Assembly: GCA_020722705.1 (NCBI GenBank)
Contig: DYKI01000029.1
Coordinates: forward strand, 1 to 35,906
DNA: 35,906 nt
Origin: Chthonomonas calidirosea
Lineage (GTDB): Bacteria > Armatimonadota > Chthonomonadetes > Chthonomonadales > CAJBBX01
Direction of reading: 5' to 3'
The stretch's first letter is position 1. Each line of letters begins with the position of its first letter. The notes under the pieces were generated by a model. That model was not told the DNA's origin, did not search any database, and was given only the letters and a program-made list of their open reading frames with translations. Both the position numbers and the translations under genes were made by a program. Shown piece by piece: positions 7,441 to 14,673 of the stretch.

Positions 7441-8490
7441 ATGGAACACAATCGGTTGGACAGCAATCCCGTGGGCACCGACACCACCCAGGTTTTCGGA
7501 ACGCCTGATGCGGGCATGGAGCGAACCGCCGCAATCGAGCCCACGGCTTCTGAGGCTACCCGCATGGGCACAGGCATTGTCTGTGCGGTGTGCGGGACCG
7601 CAAACTCGGGATTGGAGACGTACTGCTCAGAGTGCGGTTTCCTCCTGAGCTCGACCCCGGGCTCGATCGGCGAAGAGGATGCTCCGGTCTCCTCGGCATT
7701 CGTACTCGTCGAGGACCGAACAGGCCGCTCCTTCCCGTTACGCGACGGGCCCAACACCGTCGGCCGTGAGAGTTCCGACGTCCTCCTGATGGAGCCGACA
7801 GTCTCGCGCCGTCATGCCCGGATCATTGTGTCGGGCAGTTCGGTTGAGGTCATGGACGTCGGCAGCACCAACGGGACACAGGTTGACGGGATGCCGATCG
7901 TCGCTCAGACGAGCCGCCCCGCTTCGCCGGGATCGGTCATCCGCTTCGGCAACGCCACCTTCACGCTCCGTTCGACGGCACCGGGAGGGCCAGGCTCCGC
8001 CGAGCCGCACGATTCCCCGGGAGGGCGAGGCTCCGCCGAGCCGCCGCTCCCGACCTCGGGTATCGCCGCATGGCTCCGAGGCGTGGCTCAAGAGGGCAAC
8101 GCCCCGGCCGACATCGCGATCCCTCACGGGACGTTGACCGTCGGACGACGCGCGGGGAATGACCATATCATTGCCGGCGACCCGTTCGTCTCGGGCCGCC
8201 ATGCCAGGTTCCACGCCGACGGCGAGACCGTCACCGTGACCGATCTGTTCAGTACAAACGGCACGATGGTGAATGGAAAGCGGCTCACCCCCTCGGAGCC
8301 AATGACGCTTCAGGAGGGCGACGAGATATCCATCGGGCAGGGACGATACTTGTTCGAATCGGTTGGCGACACTGATGTCCCCTCTCCGCAAGCAGACGAT
8401 GACGCGGATGATCCCGCATCCGTCCCATCCGACGCATCGAGTTCCGCGCTCGCCCCGGATGGCGATGAGCCGCGTGGGAGTGCGCTGTGA
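7441..8490 (+). CDS. Zn-ribbon protein with two FHA domains
   Basis: 349 residues, soluble. An N-terminal stretch containing TTQVFGTPD (possible Thr phosphosites) precedes a zinc ribbon with Cys 48, 51, 62 and 65 (CAVCGTANSG...YCSECG). FHA domain 1 spans about 88-178 (TVGRESSDV, SRRHARI, GSTNGTQVDG) and FHA domain 2 about 212-306 (TVGRRAGND, SGRHARF, STNGTMVNG). The linker between them (181-201) is encoded by two tandem copies of the dispersed repeat and reads PGGPGSAEP then PGGRGSAEP. The C-terminus is Asp/Ser rich. FHA proteins of this type bind phosphothreonine and dock kinase substrates. The ATG has GGGAG six bases upstream. The stop overlaps the start of the PP2C gene, which argues that kinase-substrate recognition and dephosphorylation are coupled. 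Confidence 0.88.
   Translation: MEHNRLDSNPVGTDTTQVFGTPDAGMERTAAIEPTASEATRMGTGIVCAVCGTANSGLETYCSECGFLLSSTPGSIGEEDAPVSSAFVLVEDRTGRSFPLRDGPNTVGRESSDVLLMEPTVSRRHARIIVSGSSVEVMDVGSTNGTQVDGMPIVAQTSRPASPGSVIRFGNATFTLRSTAPGGPGSAEPHDSPGGRGSAEPPLPTSGIAAWLRGVAQEGNAPADIAIPHGTLTVGRRAGNDHIIAGDPFVSGRHARFHADGETVTVTDLFSTNGTMVNGKRLTPSEPMTLQEGDEISIGQGRYLFESVGDTDVPSPQADDDADDPASVPSDASSSALAPDGDEPRGSAL
7982..8007 (+). repeat. Dispersed coding repeat, copy 3a (FHA linker)
   Basis: A 26 bp form starting CGGGAGGGCCAGG and ending GCCGAGCCG, read as PGGPGSAEP between two FHA domains. The next copy begins exactly 36 bases, or 12 codons, later. Confidence 0.85.
8018..8043 (+). repeat. Dispersed coding repeat, copy 3b (FHA linker)
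   Basis: A 26 bp form starting CGGGAGGGCGAGG and ending GCCGAGCCG, read as PGGRGSAEP. It is a tandem partner of copy 3a with one base difference, suggesting a local duplication or two insertions. Confidence 0.85.
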
Positions 8491-9425
8491 TGGGACCTGG
8501 CGGCAGGCCGCAGGCGGAAGACGTGTCGCCCCAGAGCGCCGGGGAGCCCGGGGACGACGGCTCCGAGATCACGGCTCGCTTCTCGCGCCAGGAGCTGGTC
8601 CGAGGATGGCGAATGCGGGAGTCCGGTCCGCCGCGCGTCACACCAATAGCGCGGGTGGGCATGAAGACCGACCTCGGGTGCGTTCGGGAGAACAACGAAG
8701 ACAAGGCCGAGTTTTACGAACCTGACGATCCTGTGACCCTGGCCACTCGAGGGGCTTTGTATGTGGTCGCTGACGGCATGGGCGGCCACGCCGCAGGCCA
8801 GATCGCCTCCGAACTCGCCATCAAGCGCCTCATCGCCGAGTACTACGACGGCGGCGCCGATGATGCCGCTCAGGCGCTCCTCGATGGGTTCCTCGTGGCC
8901 AACGATCACGTGCGCGCCGTGGCGCAGACCATACCGTCACGTGCAGGCATGGGCACCACGCTGACCGCGTTGGCGCTCATCCAGGATCAGGCGATCGTCT
9001 GCCATGTCGGCGACAGCAGGGCCTATCTGGTGCGCGACGGTGCGATCTCACAGGTTTCCGAGGAGCATTCCTGGGTCGCCGAGCAGGTTCGCTCTGGAGC
9101 GATGTCTCCGGCGGAGGCCGAAGCGTCGCCGTACCGCAACGTGATCACCCAGTGCATCGGGCCGCTCGATGATCTGTCCCCTGACATCCAGGCCGTTCAG
9201 AGCCGTTCCGGCGACCGATGGCTCCTCTGTTCCGATGGGCTCACCGGCCATGTCACCGATCCGGAGATCCTCGAAGTCATTGCGGGGCAGCCACCTTCCG
9301 AAGCATGCCGCCGTTTGGTTGAGCTGGCGTGCGCGCGGGGCGGACGGGACAATGTCACCGTTCTGATCGTGGACATCCTGGACCTGCGCACCGCCGCCGA
9401 GTCCCCGCCGTCCGGTGAGGGCTGA
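8487..9425 (+). CDS. PP2C-family protein serine/threonine phosphatase
   Basis: 312 residues. A 50-residue charged N-terminal extension precedes a complete PPM/PP2C catalytic domain (about 53-305). Metal and phosphate-binding motifs are all present: CVRENNEDKAEF, VVADGMGGHAAGQ, GMGTTLTALAL, GDSRAYLVRDG, LCSDGLTGHV and GGRDNVTVLIVDI. It removes phosphate from Ser/Thr using Mn2+ or Mg2+. Start choice: GTG at 8487 or ATG at 8490, both just after GGGAG at 8476-8480. Either overlaps the stop of the double-FHA gene, so translation is coupled. Its substrates are probably kinase targets bound by the adjacent FHA proteins, or the kinase itself. No kinase gene is present in the window. Confidence 0.93.
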   Translation: MMGPGGRPQAEDVSPQSAGEPGDDGSEITARFSRQELVRGWRMRESGPPRVTPIARVGMKTDLGCVRENNEDKAEFYEPDDPVTLATRGALYVVADGMGGHAAGQIASELAIKRLIAEYYDGGADDAAQALLDGFLVANDHVRAVAQTIPSRAGMGTTLTALALIQDQAIVCHVGDSRAYLVRDGAISQVSEEHSWVAEQVRSGAMSPAEAEASPYRNVITQCIGPLDDLSPDIQAVQSRSGDRWLLCSDGLTGHVTDPEILEVIAGQPPSEACRRLVELACARGGRDNVTVLIVDILDLRTAAESPPSGEG

Positions 9426-9472
9426 GCGTACCGAACAGACGGTCCGAGGTCCCGCCCTCTTGTGCAAGGCCC

Positions 9473-9501
9473 TTGCCTGAGCCGAGCAGCACAGGTAGAA
9501 T
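9473..9501 (+). promoter_or_regulatory. Promoter of the carboxypeptidase gene
   Basis: TTGCCT at 9473-9478, a 17 bp spacer and TAGAAT at 9496-9501. Transcription should start near 9508, 32 bases before the first in-frame ATG at 9540. It lies just after the PP2C stop and so separates the signalling block from the dacF-rluB-permease unit. Confidence 0.6.
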
Positions 9502-9539
9502 GCGCCTTGCCGCGCGCGTCCCCGTGGGCTGCGCACTCA

Positions 9540-10955
9540 ATGGATTACGGCGCCATCAGGTCCAGAGGAGCCCCCGTCATACCAGTCCGACCATCCATGC
9601 GGGCCGTACCTGCCCGCGATCGAAGCAGGCTGCGTCCTCGCCACCGGCTGAACCGGCTCGGCGGGAGCCTCGCCCTCTCATTCGGACCGTCCGCATGGCG
9701 GGGGCTGTTCAAACGCGCCGCGACCATCGCTTGCCTGCCGGCTGCCGTCGCTCTGGGCAGTGCTGCATATGGCCGCGGACAGGTGCCCGACCCTCCGGTC
9801 ATCCACGCGTCGGCGGCAATCCTCATAGATGCCGAGACCCGACAGGTGCTCTACGAACGCAACGCCGACGTCCGGAGACCGCCGGCAAGCACCACCAAGA
9901 TACTGACGGCCATCCTGCTGATCGAACACGTGCCCCCCGATGAGCTCATCGAGGCTGACAAGGCCTGTTCGGAAACCGACGGCAGTTCCCTATACATGAT
10001 GCCCGGAGAGAAGATTGCCGCGCGCGAGATGCGGTACGCCCTGTTGCTCCGCTCCGCCAACGATGCCTGCGTCGCCATTGCCAAGCACATCGCGGGATCG
10101 GTGGAAGCCTTTGCCGAGATGATGAACCGCAGAGCAGCCGAAATGGGAGCCACGCACAGCCACTTCTCCAACCCCAACGGGCTGCCCGCAAAGGACCACT
10201 GGACAACCGCTCGAGACCTGGCGCTGATCGCGGCCCACGCCATGCGCATTCCGGAGTTCAGGGAGACGGCAAGCACTCGATACCGAACGATCAAGCGGGA
10301 CCCACGGAACAAGGACACGTTCCTGAAAAACCGAGCCAGGTTCCTCTGGCACTACCCGGGGGCCGAGGGGATCAAGACGGGCTATACGGTCACCGCCGGA
10401 CGATGCTTCGTCGGTTCTGCCACCCGCAACGGATGGCGGCTCATCAGCGTGGTTCTCAACAGCCCCGACATGTTCGGCGAAACGCGTCGGCTGATGGACT
10501 ATGGCTTCACCGCCTTCGAGCCCGTTGAAGTGCTGCCGGCCGGCGGCTTCCGGACGACGGTTGGGGTGCTCGGCGGCGCATCAAGCTCCGTGAGGGTCGT
10601 ATCCTCCGCTCCGTTACGCATCATAGCGCCAAGGGGGACGCAGGCGATGCCCGCCCTCGTCCCGAGCATTCGAACTCCGACGGCGCCCGTTGCTCTCGGC
10701 GCTCCGCTGGGCGAACTCGTGGCCAAGATGCCGAACGGAGCCGCAGTTTCGGTACCATTGATAGCGGCCACGGCGGTCAGGGCGCGACCCAAGCCCCCGC
10801 CGCCGTCGAAAGCTTGGCCCAGACTGCTGGCAACAGCACTGGCTATGGCGGTGTTCCTCTATGGTTCAGCGAGTTCAAAAACTACTGGCCGCTTCCGGAA
10901 TCGCGTCGCGACGCGCGTGCGAGGCGATCATCGCGTCGGGCCGCGTCAGCGTTAA
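9540..10955 (+). CDS. dacF: D-alanyl-D-alanine carboxypeptidase (penicillin-binding, S11 family)
   Basis: A periplasmic S11 serine peptidase trimming the terminal D-Ala of peptidoglycan stem peptides. With the start at 9540 it has 471 residues. The catalytic triad motifs are STTK (117-120), SAN (172-174) and KTG (279-281). A hydrophobic stretch FKRAATIACLPAAVALG at about 57-73 is the signal peptide core. The N-terminal region before it is unusually long and contains a copy of the dispersed repeat (RLGGSLALS). The true start could also be the ATG at 9597; neither has a Shine-Dalgarno. Past the catalytic domain there is a low-complexity region, a Pro-rich stretch and a terminal membrane helix (WPRLLATALAMAVFL). 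The frame then runs 95 bases into the next gene, adding an Arg-rich tail of doubtful significance. Confidence 0.9.
   Translation: MDYGAIRSRGAPVIPVRPSMRAVPARDRSRLRPRHRLNRLGGSLALSFGPSAWRGLFKRAATIACLPAAVALGSAAYGRGQVPDPPVIHASAAILIDAETRQVLYERNADVRRPPASTTKILTAILLIEHVPPDELIEADKACSETDGSSLYMMPGEKIAAREMRYALLLRSANDACVAIAKHIAGSVEAFAEMMNRRAAEMGATHSHFSNPNGLPAKDHWTTARDLALIAAHAMRIPEFRETASTRYRTIKRDPRNKDTFLKNRARFLWHYPGAEGIKTGYTVTAGRCFVGSATRNGWRLISVVLNSPDMFGETRRLMDYGFTAFEPVEVLPAGGFRTTVGVLGGASSSVRVVSSAPLRIIAPRGTQAMPALVPSIRTPTAPVALGAPLGELVAKMPNGAAVSVPLIAATAVRARPKPPPPSKAWPRLLATALAMAVFLYGSASSKTTGRFRNRVATRVRGDHRVGPRQR
9654..9680 (-). repeat. Dispersed coding repeat, copy 4 (N-terminus of dacF)
   Basis: The 27 bp form in inverted orientation relative to the gene, beginning CGGCTCGGCGGGAG on the plus strand and diverging in its last two bases. 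It encodes RLGGSLALS upstream of the signal peptide core. Confidence 0.75.
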
Positions 10956-11772
10956 CGGTACAACGGTCACCGAACTCGGCGCAAAGGCTGACCCTGAGAC
11001 CGACGATATCAGGGTGGACGGTCGGCGCATCCGGTCCGAAGTCCCCCTCATCTACATCGCGCTCAACAAGCCCACCGGCGTCGTCACCACCGTCCGTGAC
11101 CGCCATGCCGATCGAACGGTCATGGATCTTGTGCGCGGTGCAGGAGAGCGCATCTACCCGATAGGCCGGCTCGATGCAGAAACGGCAGGGCTCCTGCTCC
11201 TGACGAATGACGGCGATTTCGCTCAGGCGCTCTCTCACCCGTCCCATCGTATCGCCAAGACCTACAGGGCCGTCGTGCGCGGGCTTATTGACGAGTTCGC
11301 CGTCACGGACCTCAGGATGGGCGTCATGCTTGACGACGGCATGGCGACGGCCGAGGATGTTGCCATCGTCGAGCAGCGTGCGCGCGACAAGCTCACCGTC
11401 ATTGACATGACCATCCGCCAGGGTCGAAACCGACAAGTCCGCCGCATGCTTCAAGCAGTTGGCTGCCATGTGCTCGCCCTAACGCGAACATCCATCGGTC
11501 CCCTGACGCTGGCCGGCCTTGCGCCCGGCACGTGGCGAAAGCTGCGAAACGCCGAGGTAGCGTTGCTGCGCCAGGCCTCATCGGCAGTTGAGGAGGACCG
11601 GCAGCAGTCTCTCTCGTCGCGCAGGGTTTCCGCGGCGGGTCCGACGGATGTAGTCCCCTCCTCGGGTAGAGGCAGGTCGAGGGCTCCGATCAAAGCCTTG
11701 GAGCGCCAGGATGCAGGCGGGCGGCCTGGCCCGGCCTCCGACGAGGAACGAGATCATGCCCCCGAGCGATGA
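10861..11772 (+). CDS. rluB: 23S/16S rRNA pseudouridine synthase, RsuA/RluB family
   Basis: 303 residues. An S4 RNA-binding domain (1-55: QRVQKLLAASGIASRRACE) precedes a pseudouridine synthase domain with the catalytic Asp105 in GRLDAETAGLLLLTNDG. RQGRNRQVRRML and TRTSIGPLTL follow. The family isomerises one uridine in large or small subunit rRNA. RluB (23S 2605 region) is the best guess from length and motif style, but RsuA or RluE/F cannot be excluded. The final 60 residues are Ser/Arg/Pro rich and not part of the fold. The ATG at 10861 coincides with the normal family start although the dacF frame continues past it for 95 bases. No clear ribosome binding site is seen, consistent with translational coupling. 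Confidence 0.9.
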   Translation: MVQRVQKLLAASGIASRRACEAIIASGRVSVNGTTVTELGAKADPETDDIRVDGRRIRSEVPLIYIALNKPTGVVTTVRDRHADRTVMDLVRGAGERIYPIGRLDAETAGLLLLTNDGDFAQALSHPSHRIAKTYRAVVRGLIDEFAVTDLRMGVMLDDGMATAEDVAIVEQRARDKLTVIDMTIRQGRNRQVRRMLQAVGCHVLALTRTSIGPLTLAGLAPGTWRKLRNAEVALLRQASSAVEEDRQQSLSSRRVSAAGPTDVVPSSGRGRSRAPIKALERQDAGGRPGPASDEERDHAPER

Positions 11773-12850
11773 TAGTGCCCTTGCCGGACCGCTGCGCCAT
11801 GCAGTGTCGAACATGCCCGGTTCCGTTCGCCGCTACAGGGCGATCCTGGCCGCCTCCGTCGGGCTCAGCATCGCTCTGGCCTTGCACGGGCTTGCGACCG
11901 GCCCGGCCGGATCCGGCGTAGCCCCTGCTGACGTCCTGAAGGTCATGGCTGGCCACATTCCGGGGCTCTCTGCGCCGACGCCTGATCCGGTCGCGGACGC
12001 CATCGTCTGGCAGGTACGCTTGCCGCGTGTGCTGGCGGCCGGGCTTGTCGGCGCCTTGCTGGCTCTGGCCGGCGTGGCCCTTCAGGGACTGCTCATGAAC
12101 CCCCTGGCCGATCCCTACACGATCGGCGCTTCGGCAGGCGCAGCGGTCGGCGCAGCCGCAGCCGAGGTTGCCGGTGTGGCGGCGCTGCTCGGCGGCCTCG
12201 CGGGTGTTGGCGCAGCGTTTGCTGCCGCCCTCGGATCGTCGGCTCTCGTCTACATGCTCGCGCGAGTGGGCGGGCGTGTGTCCGTCCATACCGTCCTGCT
12301 GGCAGGCGTGGTCGTTGGCACGCTGCTATGGTCGCTGATCCCGCTGCTCATGGTGCTCGCAGGCCGCGGCGACGACCTGCAGCGCATCTACTTCTATCTG
12401 ATCGGCAGCCTGCAAGGGGCGGACTGGACGCGTGTCTGGCTCCTCCTCCCCTTCGCTGCGCTCTCAGCCGGAGTTCTCTTCGGGTGGCGGCGCGAGCTCA
12501 ATATCATCACGCTCGGCGAGGAGACGGCCTACCACCTTGGCGTGCCGGTCGAGTCCTTCAAACGTCGCGTTCTCAGCCTTGGAGCGCTGGCCACAGCCGC
12601 AGCCGTCTCCGTAGCCGGCATCATAGGCTTCGTCGGGTTAGTCGTTCCTCACATTGCCCGAAGGGCAGTGGGCCCCGATCATCGGCGTCTTCTGCCGGTC
12701 GCAGCCGCGCTCGGCGGGTCACTGCTGACAGCTTCCGACACCCTCGTCAGGGTCTGGCTCAACGAAATGCCCGTCGGTGTCGTAACGGCGATCGTCGGCG
12801 CCCCGCTCTTTTGCATCCTGCTTCGCCGGAGGCACGCTGCAGCCTGGTAA
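11756..12850 (+). CDS. FecCD/BtuC-family ABC transporter permease
   Basis: 364 residues with about ten membrane helices. It belongs to the permease family for iron-siderophores, haem or cobalamin. Supporting motifs are LRLPR-like WQVRLPRVLAAGLVGALLA, GVALQGLLMNPLADPYTIG, LGEETAYHLGVPVE (the loop that contacts the ATPase), GIIGFVGLVVPHIARR and the C-terminal VGVVTAIVGAPLFCILLRRR. I chose the ATG at 11756 (AGGAA at 11744-11748) over an earlier in-frame ATG at 11711. It overlaps the end of rluB by 17 bases. The ATPase and binding protein that should accompany it are missing here: comF follows on the opposite strand. The substrate cannot be assigned from sequence. Confidence 0.92.
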   Translation: MPPSDDSALAGPLRHAVSNMPGSVRRYRAILAASVGLSIALALHGLATGPAGSGVAPADVLKVMAGHIPGLSAPTPDPVADAIVWQVRLPRVLAAGLVGALLALAGVALQGLLMNPLADPYTIGASAGAAVGAAAAEVAGVAALLGGLAGVGAAFAAALGSSALVYMLARVGGRVSVHTVLLAGVVVGTLLWSLIPLLMVLAGRGDDLQRIYFYLIGSLQGADWTRVWLLLPFAALSAGVLFGWRRELNIITLGEETAYHLGVPVESFKRRVLSLGALATAAAVSVAGIIGFVGLVVPHIARRAVGPDHRRLLPVAAALGGSLLTASDTLVRVWLNEMPVGVVTAIVGAPLFCILLRRRHAAAW

Positions 12851-12888
12851 ACCCCACCGCGCAGGGCCTTCGCCGGCTGAGCCTGACC

Positions 12889-13674
12889 TCAACGCGCAAC
12901 GGCCGCAACGTACACAGCGGCAGCCCCTGCGGCCTTCAGCACCCGGGCGCACTCATTGACGGTGTGAAGCGTGGTCAACACGTCATCTACGATCATCACC
13001 CTGCGGCCCTGCACTTCGTCCGGGCGAGCCACCGCGAACGCATTGGCCACATTCGCAGCCCGGAGTTCGGCGTCGAGCTCAACCTGGGGCCGGGTGTTGC
13101 GCACGCGCCGGAGCAAGTCGGGCACCATCCGCCGGCTCCTCTCGCCGACGAGCCCAGTGGCGATGAGCCAGGCCTGGTTGAAGCCGCGGCGTCGCATGCG
13201 CACCCGGTGCAGCGGGACCGGCGCCACTATGTCGGGTTCACAAGGCGGTCGGAGCAACGCTCCGCCAGCCCTACGGGCCCAGTCGCCGAGGATAGGCCCG
13301 AGCCGTCTTCTGCCGTCGTACTTCAGGGCATGGATGGCGTCCCGCAGAGCGCCATCGAACCGACCGGCGGCCCGCGCCCAGTCGAACGCGTACTCCGCGC
13401 CGCCGAGACACGCTGCGCATAGCCGGGGCGCGCCCGTGTCCTGAGTGAGGTTTGGGCTTCGCACCGTGTCGGCGTTGCCGCATACGCAACACACCGGCGT
13501 CGGGATTGGTTCGAACGCAGCGATACAACGGTCGCACACATAGGCATCGCCGAGCCGCTTGCAGACCGCACAGCGCGGCGGATACAGCAGATCGGCCAAC
13601 CCATCGGCGATCTCGCCAACTATGCGGCGGGTGCGCCGAAGAAAGCGCTCCGAACCGACCATCACTGGCTTCAT
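12889..13674 (-). CDS. comF: ComF-family phosphoribosyltransferase-like protein
   Basis: 261 residues from the ATG at 13674 (a TTG at 13713 would add 13). An N-terminal double zinc ribbon (LLYPPRCAVCKRLGDAYVCD, then CCVCGNAD and LCAAC) precedes a type I phosphoribosyltransferase domain with APVPLHRVRMRRRGFNQA and the PRPP-site region VMIVDDVLTT. ComF proteins act in natural transformation, where they help DNA cross the inner membrane, though many genomes carry them without known competence. The PRPP loop is atypical: the usual TTGAT or TTGST reads TTLHT here, losing the glycine. This suggests altered or lost PRPP binding. It is a single gene, convergent with the BtuC-type permease and divergent from the PEP-CTERM gene. 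Confidence 0.88.
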   Translation of the reverse strand: MKPVMVGSERFLRRTRRIVGEIADGLADLLYPPRCAVCKRLGDAYVCDRCIAAFEPIPTPVCCVCGNADTVRSPNLTQDTGAPRLCAACLGGAEYAFDWARAAGRFDGALRDAIHALKYDGRRRLGPILGDWARRAGGALLRPPCEPDIVAPVPLHRVRMRRRGFNQAWLIATGLVGERSRRMVPDLLRRVRNTRPQVELDAELRAANVANAFAVARPDEVQGRRVMIVDDVLTTLHTVNECARVLKAAGAAAVYVAAVAR

Positions 13675-13724
13675 GACCGATTGTTCGCTGGTCGGACTCG
13701 ATTTCCTTCGCAATAATGCCTAAT

Positions 13725-13768
13725 CGCTCTTGACACCAAGAGCGTACCCGTGTTAGACTACCAACACG
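13725..13768 (+). promoter_or_regulatory. Strong promoter with overlapping palindromes, for the PEP-CTERM gene
   Basis: A perfect -35 TTGACA (13730-13735), an 18 bp spacer and an extended -10 TGT-TAGACT (13754-13759) predict a start near 13766. A perfect 8 bp inverted repeat, CGCTCTTG-acac-CAAGAGCG (13725-13744), sits exactly over the -35. A second, CGTGTT (13749-13754) and AACACG (13763-13768), brackets the -10. These look like operator sites for a dimeric regulator. Confidence 0.65.
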
Positions 13769-13848
13769 AGCTTGATTGTTGCTCGACACTATTGGTCATT
13801 CAGGCCCACGCTATCACGGGTGGGTAATATCGGAAAGGAGATGCCCTG

Positions 13849-14517
13849 ATGTTCCGACACACCAAGCACGGAGGTGTATGGCGCTCGTTCGCACTTATCG
13901 CAGTAACATGCGTGGCGTTGGGTGCCGGCTCGGTCGGTGTCGCGTTGGCTGATCCTGCACTCGACTTCAGCACTCCAGGGGTACTGGCCAACAACTGGAG
14001 CCCGACTCTGAACGGCTTCAGCATGGGGTGGGAGTTCGACGTTCTTGCGCCGATCGAGGTCAGCCGTCTCGGATACTTCAACCACGGGCCTCAGGGCGGC
14101 GGCATCGTTACGCCGCATGAGGTGGGCATCTTCGACTCCTATGGCACACTCCTGGTATCAACGACCGTCAACCCTGGCGACCCGGTCTCGGGACTGTGGG
14201 TCTGGAAGAGCCTGGCGACTCCGTTCACTCTGGCCCCAGGAACCGGGTACGTGATTGCCGGCCTGACCGGTCCCACGGACCTGTATACCTACAGCGTCTC
14301 GAGTATCGCCGTTGACCCCCGTATCGCATACGTAAAGAATCGGTATCAGCGGACCCCATCCGGCACGCTGATTAACCCGTTGTACACGACATCGTTCTAT
14401 CCCGGCTATCACTGGTTCGGTCCCAACATGGACATCGTTCCCGAGCCTTCGCTTCTTCAGCTCCCGTTCCTGCTTGGCATGGGCGGCTTTGCTTACTGGA
14501 GACGCCGCAAGGCCTGA
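13849..14517 (+). CDS. PEP-CTERM sorting-signal exported protein
   Basis: 222 residues. A signal peptide (about 1-36; SFALIAVTCVALGAGSVG) precedes a beta-rich domain of about 150 residues (WEFDVLAPIEVSRLGYFN, HEVGIFDSYGTLLVSTTV, LAPGTGYVIAGL). This resembles a jelly-roll domain of the DUF4082 kind; that assignment is tentative. The C-terminus is a textbook PEP-CTERM signal: VPEPS, a hydrophobic helix (LLQLPFLLGMGGFAYW) and RRRKA. Such proteins are processed by an exosortase and are associated with exopolysaccharide. A strong ribosome binding site AAAGGAG (13834-13840) lies eight bases upstream. The gene is monocistronic, with its own promoter, a leader of about 80 bases and a strong terminator. 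No exosortase gene lies in the window. Confidence 0.9.
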   Translation: MFRHTKHGGVWRSFALIAVTCVALGAGSVGVALADPALDFSTPGVLANNWSPTLNGFSMGWEFDVLAPIEVSRLGYFNHGPQGGGIVTPHEVGIFDSYGTLLVSTTVNPGDPVSGLWVWKSLATPFTLAPGTGYVIAGLTGPTDLYTYSVSSIAVDPRIAYVKNRYQRTPSGTLINPLYTTSFYPGYHWFGPNMDIVPEPSLLQLPFLLGMGGFAYWRRRKA

Positions 14518-14548
14518 CGGGCACCTCCCGAACCGTAAGACCATCGGT

Positions 14549-14584
14549 AAGGTCCAGGTTCATCGAACCTGGACCTTCGTGTTT
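14549..14584 (+). terminator. Intrinsic terminator after the PEP-CTERM gene
   Basis: A perfect 13 bp stem: AAGGTCCAGGTTC (14549-14561), loop ATC, GAACCTGGACCTT (14565-14577), followed by CGTGTTT. It lies between the convergent PEP-CTERM and atpG genes and may also block transcription coming out of atpG. Confidence 0.8.
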
Positions 14585-14673
14585 CTGGATCGCGGTGACC
14601 GGGGATGGATCGTGCCCACACGTCCTCGGGGGCTCCCGGCGGTGCCCGGCACCTTCTTGGATGTGATGAACGC

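Noticed and set aside
5736..7757. 673-codon open frame opposite the vWA and FHA genes (minus strand)
   Set aside because: Arg/His-rich composition without motifs, opposite genes with intact FHA and vWA signatures; a codon-bias shadow.
14521..14584. Possible riboswitch or small RNA at the 14549-14577 hairpin
   Set aside because: A single perfect stem with a three-base loop between convergent gene ends is best explained as a terminator.
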